Assembly (NCBI RefSeq): GCF_020524585.1
Contig: NZ_JAIVLK010000001.1
Coordinates: 124,001-188,000 of the forward strand
Reading direction: 5' to 3'
Origin: Celeribacter naphthalenivorans
GTDB lineage: Bacteria; Pseudomonadota; Alphaproteobacteria; Rhodobacterales; Rhodobacteraceae
DNA length: 64,000 nt
Shown here: piece by piece, positions 8,883-17,524 of the stretch
How positions within the stretch are numbered: the first letter of the stretch is position 1
Layout: each line of letters opens with the position of its first letter
Notes under the pieces: model-generated
Seen by the model: only the letters and a program-made list of their open reading frames with translations
The model's database searches: none
Told to the model about the DNA's origin: nothing
Position numbers and translations under genes: made by a program

Positions 8883-8939
8883 ATGAACATGATCCGCACA
8901 TATGCCCGTATCATCCGACGTCGACGCCGTACCGCGTAA
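8883..8939 (+). CDS. Arg-rich leader peptide of argDF
   Basis: An 18-codon reading frame encodes MNMIRTYARIIRRRRRTA, with seven Arg codons, five of them consecutive (CGA CGT CGA CGC CGT). It lies 160 nt upstream of argD in an otherwise non-coding 273-bp gap. That is the layout of an attenuation leader peptide sensing charged Arg-tRNA. There is no ribosome-binding site, but the candidate promoter would place +1 at the ATG, so it may be translated as a leaderless mRNA. The second codon copy of GACGTC (8940-8945) can pair with 8917-8922 inside the Arg run. Function is inference from position and composition. Confidence 0.65.
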   Translation: MNMIRTYARIIRRRRRTA

Positions 8940-8953
8940 GACGTCCGTTCAAC

Positions 8954-9000
8954 TGTGCCAAGACGTGATGTCCACGGCACAAAACGCGCCAAACTGGCGC
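8954..9000 (+). promoter_or_regulatory. Hairpins following the Arg leader peptide
   Basis: TGTGCC (8954-8959) can pair with GGCACA (8976-8981), and GCGCCA (8986-8991) with TGGCGC (8995-9000). GACGT at 8962-8966 offers an alternative partner for 8940-8945. This set of mutually alternative stems fits an attenuator or translation switch, but no U-tract follows. Confidence 0.45.
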
Positions 9001-9072
9001 AAAGCTTGCAAAATACCGCAAAATCCCCGTCCCACCCGTTGACAGGCCCGCTGGCTTTCGCCACCCATGAGG

Positions 9073-9089
9073 CCTCTCATTTTCAGAGG
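9073..9089 (+). promoter_or_regulatory. Hairpin sequestering the argD ribosome-binding site
   Basis: CCTCT (9073-9077) pairs with AGAGG (9085-9089), and the second arm is the argD Shine-Dalgarno sequence AGAGGA. Opening this stem would be needed for efficient argD translation, which suits control by the upstream leader. It is a short stem and needs structure probing. Confidence 0.45.
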
Positions 9090-9099
9090 AATAAGACCG

Positions 9100-10266
9100 A
9101 TGATCACACCCGTTCTGCCGACCTACAACCGGGCTCCCTTGTCCTTCGTCAAAGGCGAAGGCTCCTGGCTTTTCGAGGCGGACGGGCGACGTTTCCTCGA
9201 TCTGGGCGCGGGCATCGCGGTGAACACGCTGGGCCATGCCAACCCGGAACTGGCCGAGACACTGAAAGCCCAGGCCGACACGCTCTGGCACGTCTCGAAC
9301 CTTTACAAGATCCCGGCGCAGGAAGCTCTGGCCGACAAGCTGGTCGAGCTGACCTTTGCCGACACTTGTTTCTTCACCAACTCCGGCACCGAAGCCGCCG
9401 AGCTGGCGATCAAGATGGCGCGCAAATATTGGTATGAAAAAGGCCAGCCGGAAAAGATCGAGATCATCACCTTCGAGGGCTGTTTCCATGGCCGCTCCAC
9501 CGGCGCGATTGCCGCCTCCGGCACCGACAAGATGGTCAAGGGCTTTGGCCCCTTGATGCCGGGGTTTGTGCATCTGCCGTTTGGTGAGTGGGACACTGTG
9601 GCCGATCATGTGTCTGAGAACACGGCGGCGATCCTGATCGAGCCGGTGCAGGGCGAGGGCGGCATTCGTGTCGTCCCCGACGAGGCGCTGAAACTGTTGC
9701 GCGAGATTGCGCAGAGCAAAGGCTGTCTGTTGATTTTCGACGAGGTGCAATGTGGTGTCGCGCGGACCGGCAAGTTGTTCGCCCATGAATATGCGGGCGT
9801 GACGCCGGACATCATGATGGTCGCCAAAGGCATCGGCGGGGGCTTTCCTTTGGGGGCTGTTCTGGCCACCGAAGAGGCCGCTTCCGGCATGACCGCAGGC
9901 ACCCACGGGTCGACCTATGGGGGCAACCCGCTGGGCTGTGCCATCGGGCTCAAGGTCATGGAGATCGTCTCCGATCCCGCCTTCCTCGCCGAGGTGAACC
10001 GCAAGGCGGGGCTGATGCGTCAAAAGCTCGAAGGCCTCGTGGCCGATCACCCGGATGTTTTCGAAGGCGTCCGTGGCGAGGGCCTCATGCTGGGCCTTAA
10101 ATGCAAAATCGCGCCTGCCGATCTGGTGGGCAAAGGCTATGAGCAAGGTGTCCTCACCGTGCCCGCCGCCGACAATGTGGTGCGGCTTTTGCCCGCGCTC
10201 AATATCACCGACGAAGAGATTGCCGAGGCCGTGTCGCGGATTGATGCCGCCGCCAGCGCGCTCTGA
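9100..10266 (+). CDS. argD: Acetylornithine aminotransferase
   Basis: ArgD is a PLP-dependent class III aminotransferase. It converts N-acetylglutamate semialdehyde to N-acetylornithine in arginine synthesis and often also serves lysine synthesis. The 388-residue protein starts [14 protein letters not shown] and carries [15 protein letters not shown]. It has the cofactor-site blocks [10 protein letters not shown] and [15 protein letters not shown], and the PLP lysine in [27 protein letters not shown] is the class III closing motif. The ATG at 9100 has AGAGGA upstream. argF follows 20 bp downstream in one operon, and an Arg-rich leader peptide precedes it. Confidence 0.96.
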   Translation: MITPVLPTYNRAPLSFVKGEGSWLFEADGRRFLDLGAGIAVNTLGHANPELAETLKAQADTLWHVSNLYKIPAQEALADKLVELTFADTCFFTNSGTEAAELAIKMARKYWYEKGQPEKIEIITFEGCFHGRSTGAIAASGTDKMVKGFGPLMPGFVHLPFGEWDTVADHVSENTAAILIEPVQGEGGIRVVPDEALKLLREIAQSKGCLLIFDEVQCGVARTGKLFAHEYAGVTPDIMMVAKGIGGGFPLGAVLATEEAASGMTAGTHGSTYGGNPLGCAIGLKVMEIVSDPAFLAEVNRKAGLMRQKLEGLVADHPDVFEGVRGEGLMLGLKCKIAPADLVGKGYEQGVLTVPAADNVVRLLPALNITDEEIAEAVSRIDAAASAL

Positions 10267-10286
10267 CAGACGAAGAGACCAGACCT

Positions 10287-11216
10287 ATGAACCACTTCCT
10301 CGACATTCACAAAACCTCCGCGCAGGATCTGCACCGGATCATCGAAACCGCGAAACTGACGAAGAACGCGCGTCACGACAAACCGAAGGCGGCTTTGGAT
10401 GCGGAGCAGCCGCTCAAAGACAAAATGGTCGCGCTGATTTTCGAGAAACCCTCGACCCGGACCCGCGTGTCTTTTGATGTGGGCGTGCGCCAAATGGGCG
10501 GACAGACCATGGTGCTTTCGGGCGCGGATATGCAGCTGGGTCACGGCGAGACCATCGCCGACACCGCGCGGGTTTTGTCGCGCTACGTCGACATGATCAT
10601 GATCCGCACCTTCGAGGAGCAGACGCTTTTGGAGATGGCGGAATATGCCTCCGTGCCGGTGATCAATGGCCTCACGAACCGCACCCATCCTTGTCAGATC
10701 ATGGCCGACATCCTGACCTATGAGGAACATCGCGGCTCGATCAAGGGCAAGAAAGTCGTCTGGCTGGGCGACGGCAACAATGTCTGCGCGTCCTTTCTGC
10801 ACGCCGCCGGTCAGTTCGGGTTTGATATGACCTTTGCAGGTCCCGAGCCACTCGATCCCGAGATGGGGTTTGTCGAGGAGGCGCGTGCCAAAGGGTCCAA
10901 GATCGAGATCACCCGCAACGCCGAAGAGGCTGTCGCAGGCGCCGATCTTGTCGTCACCGACACCTGGGTCTCGATGCACGATCCGGCTTCGGCCCGCGAA
11001 CGTCGTCACAACCAGCTTCGGCCCTACCGGGTGGACCGCAAGCTGATGTCCTTTGCGCATCCCGACGCTTTGTTCATGCATTGCTTGCCCGCGCACCGCG
11101 GTGATGAGGTGACGAACAACGTGATGGACGGCCCGCAATCGGTGATTTTCGACGAGGCGGAAAACCGTCTCCACGCGCAAAAATCCATCATGCGCTGGTG
11201 TGTCGAGAGCAAATAA
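10287..11216 (+). CDS. argF: Ornithine carbamoyltransferase
   Basis: ArgF condenses ornithine and carbamoyl phosphate to citrulline in the cytoplasm. The 309-residue length is normal. Carbamoyl-phosphate-binding [11 protein letters not shown], the HPCQIMAD motif, the domain-linking [12 protein letters not shown] and the ornithine-site [12 protein letters not shown] are all intact. The ATG at 10287 lies 20 bp after argD, so the two genes form one arginine-biosynthesis operon. A terminator follows. Control is likely shared with argD through the leader region. Confidence 0.97.
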   Translation: MNHFLDIHKTSAQDLHRIIETAKLTKNARHDKPKAALDAEQPLKDKMVALIFEKPSTRTRVSFDVGVRQMGGQTMVLSGADMQLGHGETIADTARVLSRYVDMIMIRTFEEQTLLEMAEYASVPVINGLTNRTHPCQIMADILTYEEHRGSIKGKKVVWLGDGNNVCASFLHAAGQFGFDMTFAGPEPLDPEMGFVEEARAKGSKIEITRNAEEAVAGADLVVTDTWVSMHDPASARERRHNQLRPYRVDRKLMSFAHPDALFMHCLPAHRGDEVTNNVMDGPQSVIFDEAENRLHAQKSIMRWCVESK

Positions 11217-11236
11217 AAGTGCTTTCAAAGATTTAG

Positions 11237-11263
11237 ACGGGGTGCGGTGACGCGCCCCGTTTT
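11237..11263 (+). terminator. argDF operon terminator
   Basis: ACGGGG and CCCCGT enclose a GCG/CGC inner stem and are followed by TTTC, just after the argF stop. The convergent LysR gene ends two bases later. Confidence 0.8.
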
Positions 11264-11264
11264 C

Positions 11265-12131
11265 TTATGTGACAAGGTGATCGATCAGCGCGCGCAACCG
11301 GCGGGGCAGGGCGCGCGAGGCGGGCCAGACGAGGTAGAACATGCCGTCTTCGCCCATCTCATCGGCGAGAACCTGTGTCAGACGCCCTTGGGCCAAGTCC
11401 TCCTGCACCACGAAATCCGGCAAACAGGCAATCCCAAGACCCAGCCGCGCGGCGTTCCGGGCACTGTCGATCGCATTGACGATGAGCCGCGGCGCGGTCA
11501 GGGCCAAGGGCCGCCCGTCGCGCCGCAACCACGGCTGAATCACGCCGGAGGTGCTGAGCCGCAACGCGATGCGCGGATGATCGGGCAGGGTGGCGAGGCT
11601 CGGGGCGCCATGTTGTGCCAGATACTCGGGCGAGGCGTAGAGGCGGTGGTGATAGGGCCGGAACGGCCGTTGTTTCAGCGTGCTGTCGCGCAGAGGCCCG
11701 TTGCGAATGCCTAGGTCGACGCCTTGGGATATCAGATCAACCACCTGATCTTCATAGCGAATTTCCAGCGTCACATCAGGGGTCTTGCGCAGAAACGCAC
11801 TGAACGCGGCGTCCAGCATGTGATGCCCGGCCAAAGGCACGCTGACCGTAAGCGGCCCCTCGATCCGCCCCGTCCGGTCGCGCAGGGTCTCGACGGTCTC
11901 CCCCAAGGCCTCCAGCGCAGGCGAGACCCCGGCCAGCAACAGCCGTCCGTCTTCGGTCAGGGACACCTGCCGCGTGGTGCGTTGAAACAGGGTGACGCCC
12001 AACTCTTCTTCCAGCCGTTGAATGGATTTCCCGATGGCGGAAGAGGACACCCCGAGCCGCCGCCCGGCCTCCGCAAAAGAGCCGGCACGGGCGGTGGTCA
12101 TGAAACTTTCGAGCAGGGTCAGACTGGGCAT
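11265..12131 (-). CDS. LysR family transcriptional regulator
   Basis: This 288-residue LysR-type regulator has an N-terminal winged helix-turn-helix (MPSLTLLESFMTTARAGSFAEAGRR, then LGVSSSAIGKSIQRLEEELG). The type 2 periplasmic-binding-protein-like effector domain spans about 90-288. LysR proteins commonly control a divergent neighbour, here an MFS exporter starting 104 bp away. An inverted repeat with LysR-box geometry lies in between. The effector is unknown. The ATG at 12131 gives the standard short N-terminus before the helix-turn-helix. Confidence 0.92.
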   Translation of the reverse strand: MPSLTLLESFMTTARAGSFAEAGRRLGVSSSAIGKSIQRLEEELGVTLFQRTTRQVSLTEDGRLLLAGVSPALEALGETVETLRDRTGRIEGPLTVSVPLAGHHMLDAAFSAFLRKTPDVTLEIRYEDQVVDLISQGVDLGIRNGPLRDSTLKQRPFRPYHHRLYASPEYLAQHGAPSLATLPDHPRIALRLSTSGVIQPWLRRDGRPLALTAPRLIVNAIDSARNAARLGLGIACLPDFVVQEDLAQGRLTQVLADEMGEDGMFYLVWPASRALPRRLRALIDHLVT

Positions 12132-12142
12132 ATTGGCAACTT

Positions 12143-12165
12143 TATATCCGGAATGTGCGGATATA
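12143..12165. promoter_or_regulatory. LysR-type operator in lysR/MFS intergenic region
   Basis: TATATCCG (12143-12150) and CGGATATA (12158-12165) are perfect 8-bp arms with a 7-bp spacer, centred 23 bp upstream of the lysR ATG. The AT-flanked symmetric arms fit a LysR autoregulatory and activation site shared with the divergent transporter gene. Confidence 0.65.
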
Positions 12166-12234
12166 CTGCCATATTCACGATAATTTTGTCATGAGTATTT
12201 TCCGGTCATCATTTCTGCGCTTCAGGAGCCCTTC

Positions 12235-13698
12235 ATGACCGATCTCACACAGACCTCATCGCACATCCACGTCCCAACGCCCACCACCCGCATGATCGTT
12301 TCCATCTGCCTCGCCGCGATGGTCCTGCCGCTGACCTTCGCGGGCGGGGCCATTGCCACACCGGATTTGGGGCGCAGTTTCGGCCAAACCGGCCCGCTGC
12401 TGAGCTGGGTGGTCAATGCTTTTATGCTGGTTTTCGGGGCCTTGCCCTTGGTGGCAGGAACGCTGGCGGACCGCATCGGGCGGCGCAAAGTGTTTCGCAT
12501 CGGCCTTGTGGGATTCGTCCTCAGCGGGCTCCTGTTGATTGTCGCGCCCTCGCTTTTGGTGATCGACATTTTGCGCGGCGCGCAGGGGCTATTTGCGGCG
12601 GCGACCTTGGCCGGAGGCACCGCCGTTCTGGCGCAGCTCAAGGACGAAACCCAGCGGCGCAGGGCGTTTTCTTTGATCGGCGCGACCTTTGGGGTCGGGC
12701 TGGCCTTCGGTCCGGTGATGGCGGGAGCGGTGCTCGAAGTGGCGGGCTGGCGGGCGGTCTTCGGGCTGGCCTCTGGTCTGGCGTTTCTGGCGCTGATCCT
12801 CGGGATCGGTGCCTTGCCCGAAAGCCGAACGCCCGCCGCGGGACGTTTCGATTGGCTGGGCGCAGGGCTCTTTGCCACGGCGCTGATCGCGATCACGGTC
12901 TGGGCCATTCTTTTGCCGACGCGCCGCGCAACCGATCCTGTCGAACTGGCGCTTTTGGTCGCCACTGTGTTGAGCGGTGCAGGCTTTGTCTGGCGCGAAT
13001 TGCGCTGTGCGGCGCCGATGTTCGATCTTGGCCTGTTGCGCGATCCGGCGTTCCTTGGGGTACAAATCCTGCCGATTGCCACCTGTTTTTGCTTCGTGTC
13101 GCTCCTGGTCGTGGTGCCGCTGCAATTGATCGGCGCGGGCTATTCGGAATTTTCCGCAGGCCTGATTTGCCTGGCGCAATCCATACCGGTCTGTGTGATC
13201 TCCGTGATTTTTGCGCGCAGGCCTGTGCGGAACCGGCGGGGTATGATCCGGATCGGGTTGGTCATCGCGGCGTTGGGTCTGGTAGGGCTGGCGATTTCAC
13301 CACTGAGCGGGCCTTTGTTGCCGGTTCTGGTGTCGCTGGGGCTCGTGGGAGTGGGCACCGCTTTGCCTTGGGGGCTGATGGACGGCTTGGCTGTCGAGGT
13401 CGTGCCGCGCGAGAAGGCCGGTGTCGCGACCGGCATGTTTTCGACCGTGCGGGTTGCCTCGGAAGGCGTGGTTCTGGCGCTGGTCAGCGCGCTTCAGGCC
13501 CGGCTGATCGTGGGCGTTGGCGGGCTTTCAGAAGCGGATGCCCTCTCCATCGTCGCGGGCGGGCCGTTGCAGGACACGATGCAGACCCCGGTCGCGGAGG
13601 CTTCTCGTATCCTGTTTTTGCTGCTGGCTGCCTTGACGGTCATCGTCAGCCTGTCGATCCCTAAGGCCTTGTCGCTCTTGGACGCCCCCCGTGTTTGA
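12235..13698 (+). CDS. MFS transporter, DHA2-type multidrug exporter
   Basis: The 487-residue membrane protein has about 14 hydrophobic helices, as in the drug:H+ antiporter-2 group. Typical signatures are WVVNAFMLVFGALPLVAGTLADRIGRRKVF (motif A between helices 2 and 3) and FGPVMAGAVLEVAGWRAVFG (motif C region). It likely exports toxic or signalling compounds by proton exchange. It is divergent from the LysR regulator, which probably controls it. CAGGAG precedes the ATG. It converges with pit, whose stop lies six bases away, and no terminator separates them. Confidence 0.9.
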   Translation: MTDLTQTSSHIHVPTPTTRMIVSICLAAMVLPLTFAGGAIATPDLGRSFGQTGPLLSWVVNAFMLVFGALPLVAGTLADRIGRRKVFRIGLVGFVLSGLLLIVAPSLLVIDILRGAQGLFAAATLAGGTAVLAQLKDETQRRRAFSLIGATFGVGLAFGPVMAGAVLEVAGWRAVFGLASGLAFLALILGIGALPESRTPAAGRFDWLGAGLFATALIAITVWAILLPTRRATDPVELALLVATVLSGAGFVWRELRCAAPMFDLGLLRDPAFLGVQILPIATCFCFVSLLVVVPLQLIGAGYSEFSAGLICLAQSIPVCVISVIFARRPVRNRRGMIRIGLVIAALGLVGLAISPLSGPLLPVLVSLGLVGVGTALPWGLMDGLAVEVVPREKAGVATGMFSTVRVASEGVVLALVSALQARLIVGVGGLSEADALSIVAGGPLQDTMQTPVAEASRILFLLLAALTVIVSLSIPKALSLLDAPRV

Positions 13699-13703
13699 CC
13701 GGC

Positions 13704-15185
13704 TTACCCGGCCAGATGCGACAGCACCCAGAACACGATGGCCGACAACAGGGCTGCGGCCGGAACCGTGATCACCCAGGCGGCGACGATGGTCATGAAA
13801 TGGCTGCGGCGGACCAGTTTGCGGCGGCGACGTTCCTCGGCGGCGATGCGCAGGTCTTTTTTCTTGCGCATCGTCTCGTCGAGGCGTTTCTCGTGATACC
13901 ATTCGCGGAAAAAGCCGACGCCAAACACCCCGCCCACGGCGATATGGGTCGAGGAGACCGGCAGGCCCAGCCAGCTTGCGACGATGACGGTGATCGCGGC
14001 GGAAAGCGCCACGCAATAGGCCCGCATTGGGTTGAGTTTGGTGATCTGGCTGCCAACCATTTTGATCAGTTTCGGGCCGAACAGGATGAGGCCGAAAGAA
14101 ATGCCGAAGGCGCCGATCACCATGACCCAATGGGGGATGGTGACGCTTCCGGCGAATTCACCGGAGGCATTGGCGTGCACGATGGCGGCCAGCGGGCCGA
14201 CCGCATTGGCGACGTCATTGGCGCCATGGGCAAAGGACAAAAGCGCGGCCGAAATGACCAGCGGCAGGCCAAAGAGCGCCTTGAGAGACTTGTTGCGGTT
14301 CTCCAGGCCTTCGGACTGGCGGCGCACCAATGGCGCGGAGGCCACATAGGACAGCGCGCCCACGGCCAGACCGATCAGAACTGCCGACAAAAGATCGATT
14401 TGGATGATTTTATTGAGGCCCTTGATGGCGAGATAGGTCGCGAATGTGCCCATCATAATGCCGATCAGCACCGGCACCCAACGACGCGCGGCGGCGATCT
14501 TGTCGGGCTGATACATGATCCGGGCCTTGATGAACCACAGGAACCCTGCGGCGACCACGCCACCCAAGAGGGGTGAGATCACCCAGCTCAATGCGATCAG
14601 TCCCATCGAGCCCCAGTTCACCGTGGCAAAGCCCGCAGCCGCAATGCCTGCGCCCATGACGCCGCCGACAACGGAGTGCGTGGTGGAAACCGGCGCGCCG
14701 ATCCAAGTGGCGAGGTTGACCCAAAGTGCCGAGGACAACAGCGCGGCCATCATCGCCCAAATGAAGACCTGCGTGTTGGCCACCGCGCTTGGGTCGATGA
14801 TGCCTTTGGAGATGGTCGAAACCACATCGCCGCCCGCCAAAAGCGCGCCCGCACTTTCGCAAAGCGCGGCAATCACGATCGCCCCACCCATGGTCAGCGC
14901 ATTGGCGCCGACCGCAGGGCCCATGTTGTTGGCGACATCGTTGGCGCCGATGTTGATCGCCATATAGGCGCCCAGAGCGGCGGCGGCGATCACCACGGCA
15001 GAGCCGGGTTGCCCGCCAAAGACCAAGGCGGCAAACAGCCCCGCGACGATGATAAAGGCCAAGGCGACCCCAAGCCCCACCATGGGACGCGCGATGTGAA
15101 ACGTGGCCAACTCGATCTGACTGATCCGGTTAAGATCCTTATCGAGGGTTTTCCACTGTTTTCCGTGCTCTTCGCTCTCAGACAT
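13704..15185 (-). CDS. pit: Inorganic phosphate transporter (PiT family)
   Basis: The 493-residue integral membrane protein belongs to the PiT family of H+- or Na+-coupled phosphate transporters. Two PD001131-like signatures occur: IGANDVANNMGPAVGANALTMGGA in the N-terminal half and SFAHGANDVANAVGPLAAI in the C-terminal half. WIGAPVSTTHSVVGGVMGAG and WLGLPVSSTHIAVGGVFGVG are the paired internal-repeat motifs. A long charged cytoplasmic loop (about residues 430-465) follows. No PhoU-like partner gene is adjacent. The start is MSESEEHGKQW at 15185. Confidence 0.94.
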   Translation of the reverse strand: MSESEEHGKQWKTLDKDLNRISQIELATFHIARPMVGLGVALAFIIVAGLFAALVFGGQPGSAVVIAAAALGAYMAINIGANDVANNMGPAVGANALTMGGAIVIAALCESAGALLAGGDVVSTISKGIIDPSAVANTQVFIWAMMAALLSSALWVNLATWIGAPVSTTHSVVGGVMGAGIAAAGFATVNWGSMGLIALSWVISPLLGGVVAAGFLWFIKARIMYQPDKIAAARRWVPVLIGIMMGTFATYLAIKGLNKIIQIDLLSAVLIGLAVGALSYVASAPLVRRQSEGLENRNKSLKALFGLPLVISAALLSFAHGANDVANAVGPLAAIVHANASGEFAGSVTIPHWVMVIGAFGISFGLILFGPKLIKMVGSQITKLNPMRAYCVALSAAITVIVASWLGLPVSSTHIAVGGVFGVGFFREWYHEKRLDETMRKKKDLRIAAEERRRRKLVRRSHFMTIVAAWVITVPAAALLSAIVFWVLSHLAG

Positions 15186-15289
15186 CGTGGCTTCGATCCG
15201 TTGTCAATCTGTTACAAACGGCGAAGCGCTAACGTGCCCGGCCTTGCAATGCAAGCCTTTCGCGTCTCTTGAGCGCAGGGTAAATCGTT

Positions 15290-15748
15290 TCAGAAGTCGA
15301 GAAGCAACTCTCGCAGCTCCGGCTCATCGACCAGAGCGGCGGCCTGTTTCGGCGACATCCAGCTGCGTTTGCGCTGGCTTTTTTCCGGGAAATCATCCTC
15401 GAGATAATCGACCTCGATCAAGTAGACCGTGGCCTCAACCGGCGCAGGCAAACCGTTGTCGAGCTTTTTGGTATAGTGATAAAGGCCCAGCGGCTTGGTC
15501 TTGCTCGTGACAGGTTTTACGCCGGCTTCTTCCCAGGCTTCCTGTGCCGCCGTGCCAGCTCCATCAAGCCCCCGGATCGGCCAGCCCTTTGGGATGATCC
15601 AACGCCCGCTGTCACGCGAGGTGATCATCAGAACTTCCTTACCTTTCTTGCCGTTACGCCAACAAAGCGCCGCAGATTGCACGCGGTCGGGACGACGAAG
15701 GAGGGGGTCGAAAACGCCCGTCCAAGCGGATTTGAGTAGGGGAACCAT
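15290..15748 (-). CDS. NUDIX hydrolase
   Basis: This 152-residue NUDIX protein probably cleaves a nucleoside- or inositol-linked diphosphate. The Nudix box begins at the GLDGAGTAAQEAWEEAGV stretch. It keeps the glycine, the E-x-x-E-E glutamates (QEAWEE) that bind metal and the following AGV. The opening RVQSAALCWRNGKK and RWIIPKGWP resemble diphosphoinositol-polyphosphate-phosphohydrolase-like (DIPP) members, common in Rhodobacterales. The substrate cannot be fixed. The ATG at 15748 has a weak ribosome-binding site. It is a single gene, divergent from gnd. Confidence 0.88.
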   Translation of the reverse strand: MVPLLKSAWTGVFDPLLRRPDRVQSAALCWRNGKKGKEVLMITSRDSGRWIIPKGWPIRGLDGAGTAAQEAWEEAGVKPVTSKTKPLGLYHYTKKLDNGLPAPVEATVYLIEVDYLEDDFPEKSQRKRSWMSPKQAAALVDEPELRELLLDF

Positions 15749-15996
15749 GAACTGAACTTGTGCCTGTTTTTGTCTATATTGCGTATATACATAGGGCGGG
15801 AACCGGAAAATTGCAAGCCATTCGCAGGAAACTTCCGGTTTCGGCTATCTTTGGGAGGGCAAAAGCGGCTTTTTTAGGCGCTCTTGTCAGACGCGGTTTT
15901 TGCCATAAGTTGAACCGCGACAGGCACCGATGATCCCCCCGTGGATCCCCCCCTGTGCCTCTATCCGTCCCAAAGCCCGCGATCAAGGAGCGCCCC

Positions 15997-17415
15997 ATGT
16001 CTCAAATCACCACCAAAGCCCGCATCGGTCTCGTCGGATTGGGCGTTATGGGGGCGAACCTCTCGCTCAACATCGCGGAAAAAGGCTTTCCCATCGCCGT
16101 GTTCAACCGCACCGGTTCCGTGACCGATGAGTTTATCGCCGAAAGCGGTGATCTGCGGGAGGCCTTGGTGCCGACCAAAACCTACGAAGAGCTTGTCGCT
16201 GCGCTTGAGGCCCCCCGCGCCGTGATCATCATGGTCAAGGCGGGCGGCCCGGTCGATGCGGTGATCGAAGCACTCACGCCCCTCTTGGAAGAGGGCGACA
16301 TGATCATCGACGCGGGCAATGCCGATTTCCACGACACCCGGCGTCGTGAGGCTGCTCTGCGTGAAAAGGGGCTGAATTTCATCGGCATGGGCGTGTCGGG
16401 CGGCGAGGAAGGCGCGCGTCATGGGCCGTCGATCATGGTCGGCGGCAACCCGGCCTCCTATGAGACGATCCGCGACATCATTGAGGCGATTTCCGCGAAA
16501 CATGACGGCGATCCCTGTGCTGCGCATTTCGGTCCGGACGGGGCGGGGCATTTCGTCAAGACCGTACATAACGGCATCGAATATGCCGATATGCAGATGA
16601 TCGCCGAGATTTACGGCCTCCTGCGCGACGGCGCACATAGGGCCCCCGAAGAAATCGGCGCCCTGTTCGAGCGCTGGGACAAAGGTCCGCTCAACTCCTA
16701 TCTCGTGGAAATCTCCGGCAAGGTGCTTCAGACCTCCGATCCTGAAACCGGAAAGCCGATGGTCGAGGTCATCGTCGACAAGGCCGGGCAAAAAGGCACT
16801 GGGCGCTGGACCGCGATCGAGGCACTCACTTTGGGGCAATCGCCCTCGACCATTGAGGCCGCCGTGGCGGCGCGTTCCTGGTCCTCGGAAAAAGAGACAC
16901 GTTTGGCGGGGGCGGAGATTTTCGGCACCGAGCCCGAACATAACCTGACCCTGCCCAAGGAAACGGACTTCGAACAGGCGCTTTTGGTGGCCAAACTCGT
17001 GGCCTACGATCAGGGGTTCAAGCTTTTGAAAGCCGCCTCCGATCACTATGACTGGGGTCTCGATCTGGCCCGAGCGGCCGAGGTCTGGCGCGAGGGCTGC
17101 ATCATCCGCTCCGCACTTTTGGACGATATGGCCGCCGCCATCCGCAACGGTCTGCCGCAGGATCAGCTCATCTTTAGTGCGGACTTCATCGCCCATATGA
17201 AAACCGGCCTTCCCGCCCTGCGCCGTGTGGTCTCCTACGCCACCTCTGCGGGCCTTCCGGTCCCGGCGCTCGCCAACGCGTTGGCCTATTTTGACACTAT
17301 GCGCCAAGGTCGCGGCACCACTGATCTCATTCAGGCACAACGCGATTTCTTCGGGGCCCATGGATTTGAACGCATGGATGGCGGCGAAGGGCAGCACGGC
17401 CCGTGGCATGGGTGA
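15997..17415 (+). CDS. gnd: 6-phosphogluconate dehydrogenase, decarboxylating
   Basis: Gnd oxidises 6-phosphogluconate to ribulose 5-phosphate and CO2 with NADP+ in the pentose phosphate pathway. The 472-residue protein has the N-terminal Rossmann motif IGLVGLGVMGANLSLNIAEKG and VFNRT. The substrate-site signature GVSGGEEGARHGPSIMVGG and the catalytic HFVKTVHNGIEYADMQ follow, then an all-helical C-terminal domain ending near GQHGPWHG. Length matches the long bacterial form. AAGGAG lies 7 nt upstream of the chosen ATG; a longer upstream extension lacks similarity. Confidence 0.96.
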   Translation: MSQITTKARIGLVGLGVMGANLSLNIAEKGFPIAVFNRTGSVTDEFIAESGDLREALVPTKTYEELVAALEAPRAVIIMVKAGGPVDAVIEALTPLLEEGDMIIDAGNADFHDTRRREAALREKGLNFIGMGVSGGEEGARHGPSIMVGGNPASYETIRDIIEAISAKHDGDPCAAHFGPDGAGHFVKTVHNGIEYADMQMIAEIYGLLRDGAHRAPEEIGALFERWDKGPLNSYLVEISGKVLQTSDPETGKPMVEVIVDKAGQKGTGRWTAIEALTLGQSPSTIEAAVAARSWSSEKETRLAGAEIFGTEPEHNLTLPKETDFEQALLVAKLVAYDQGFKLLKAASDHYDWGLDLARAAEVWREGCIIRSALLDDMAAAIRNGLPQDQLIFSADFIAHMKTGLPALRRVVSYATSAGLPVPALANALAYFDTMRQGRGTTDLIQAQRDFFGAHGFERMDGGEGQHGPWHG

Positions 17416-17524
17416 GCCGACAGGTTTGTTTTGCCTCTTTTATCTTGCCTGTGCCCCTGAAATTGTGATTTCCCAAAGCTGACGCGCCCCAGTATTGGTG
17501 CGCCGCGTGACAAGGTGGGCGGGA

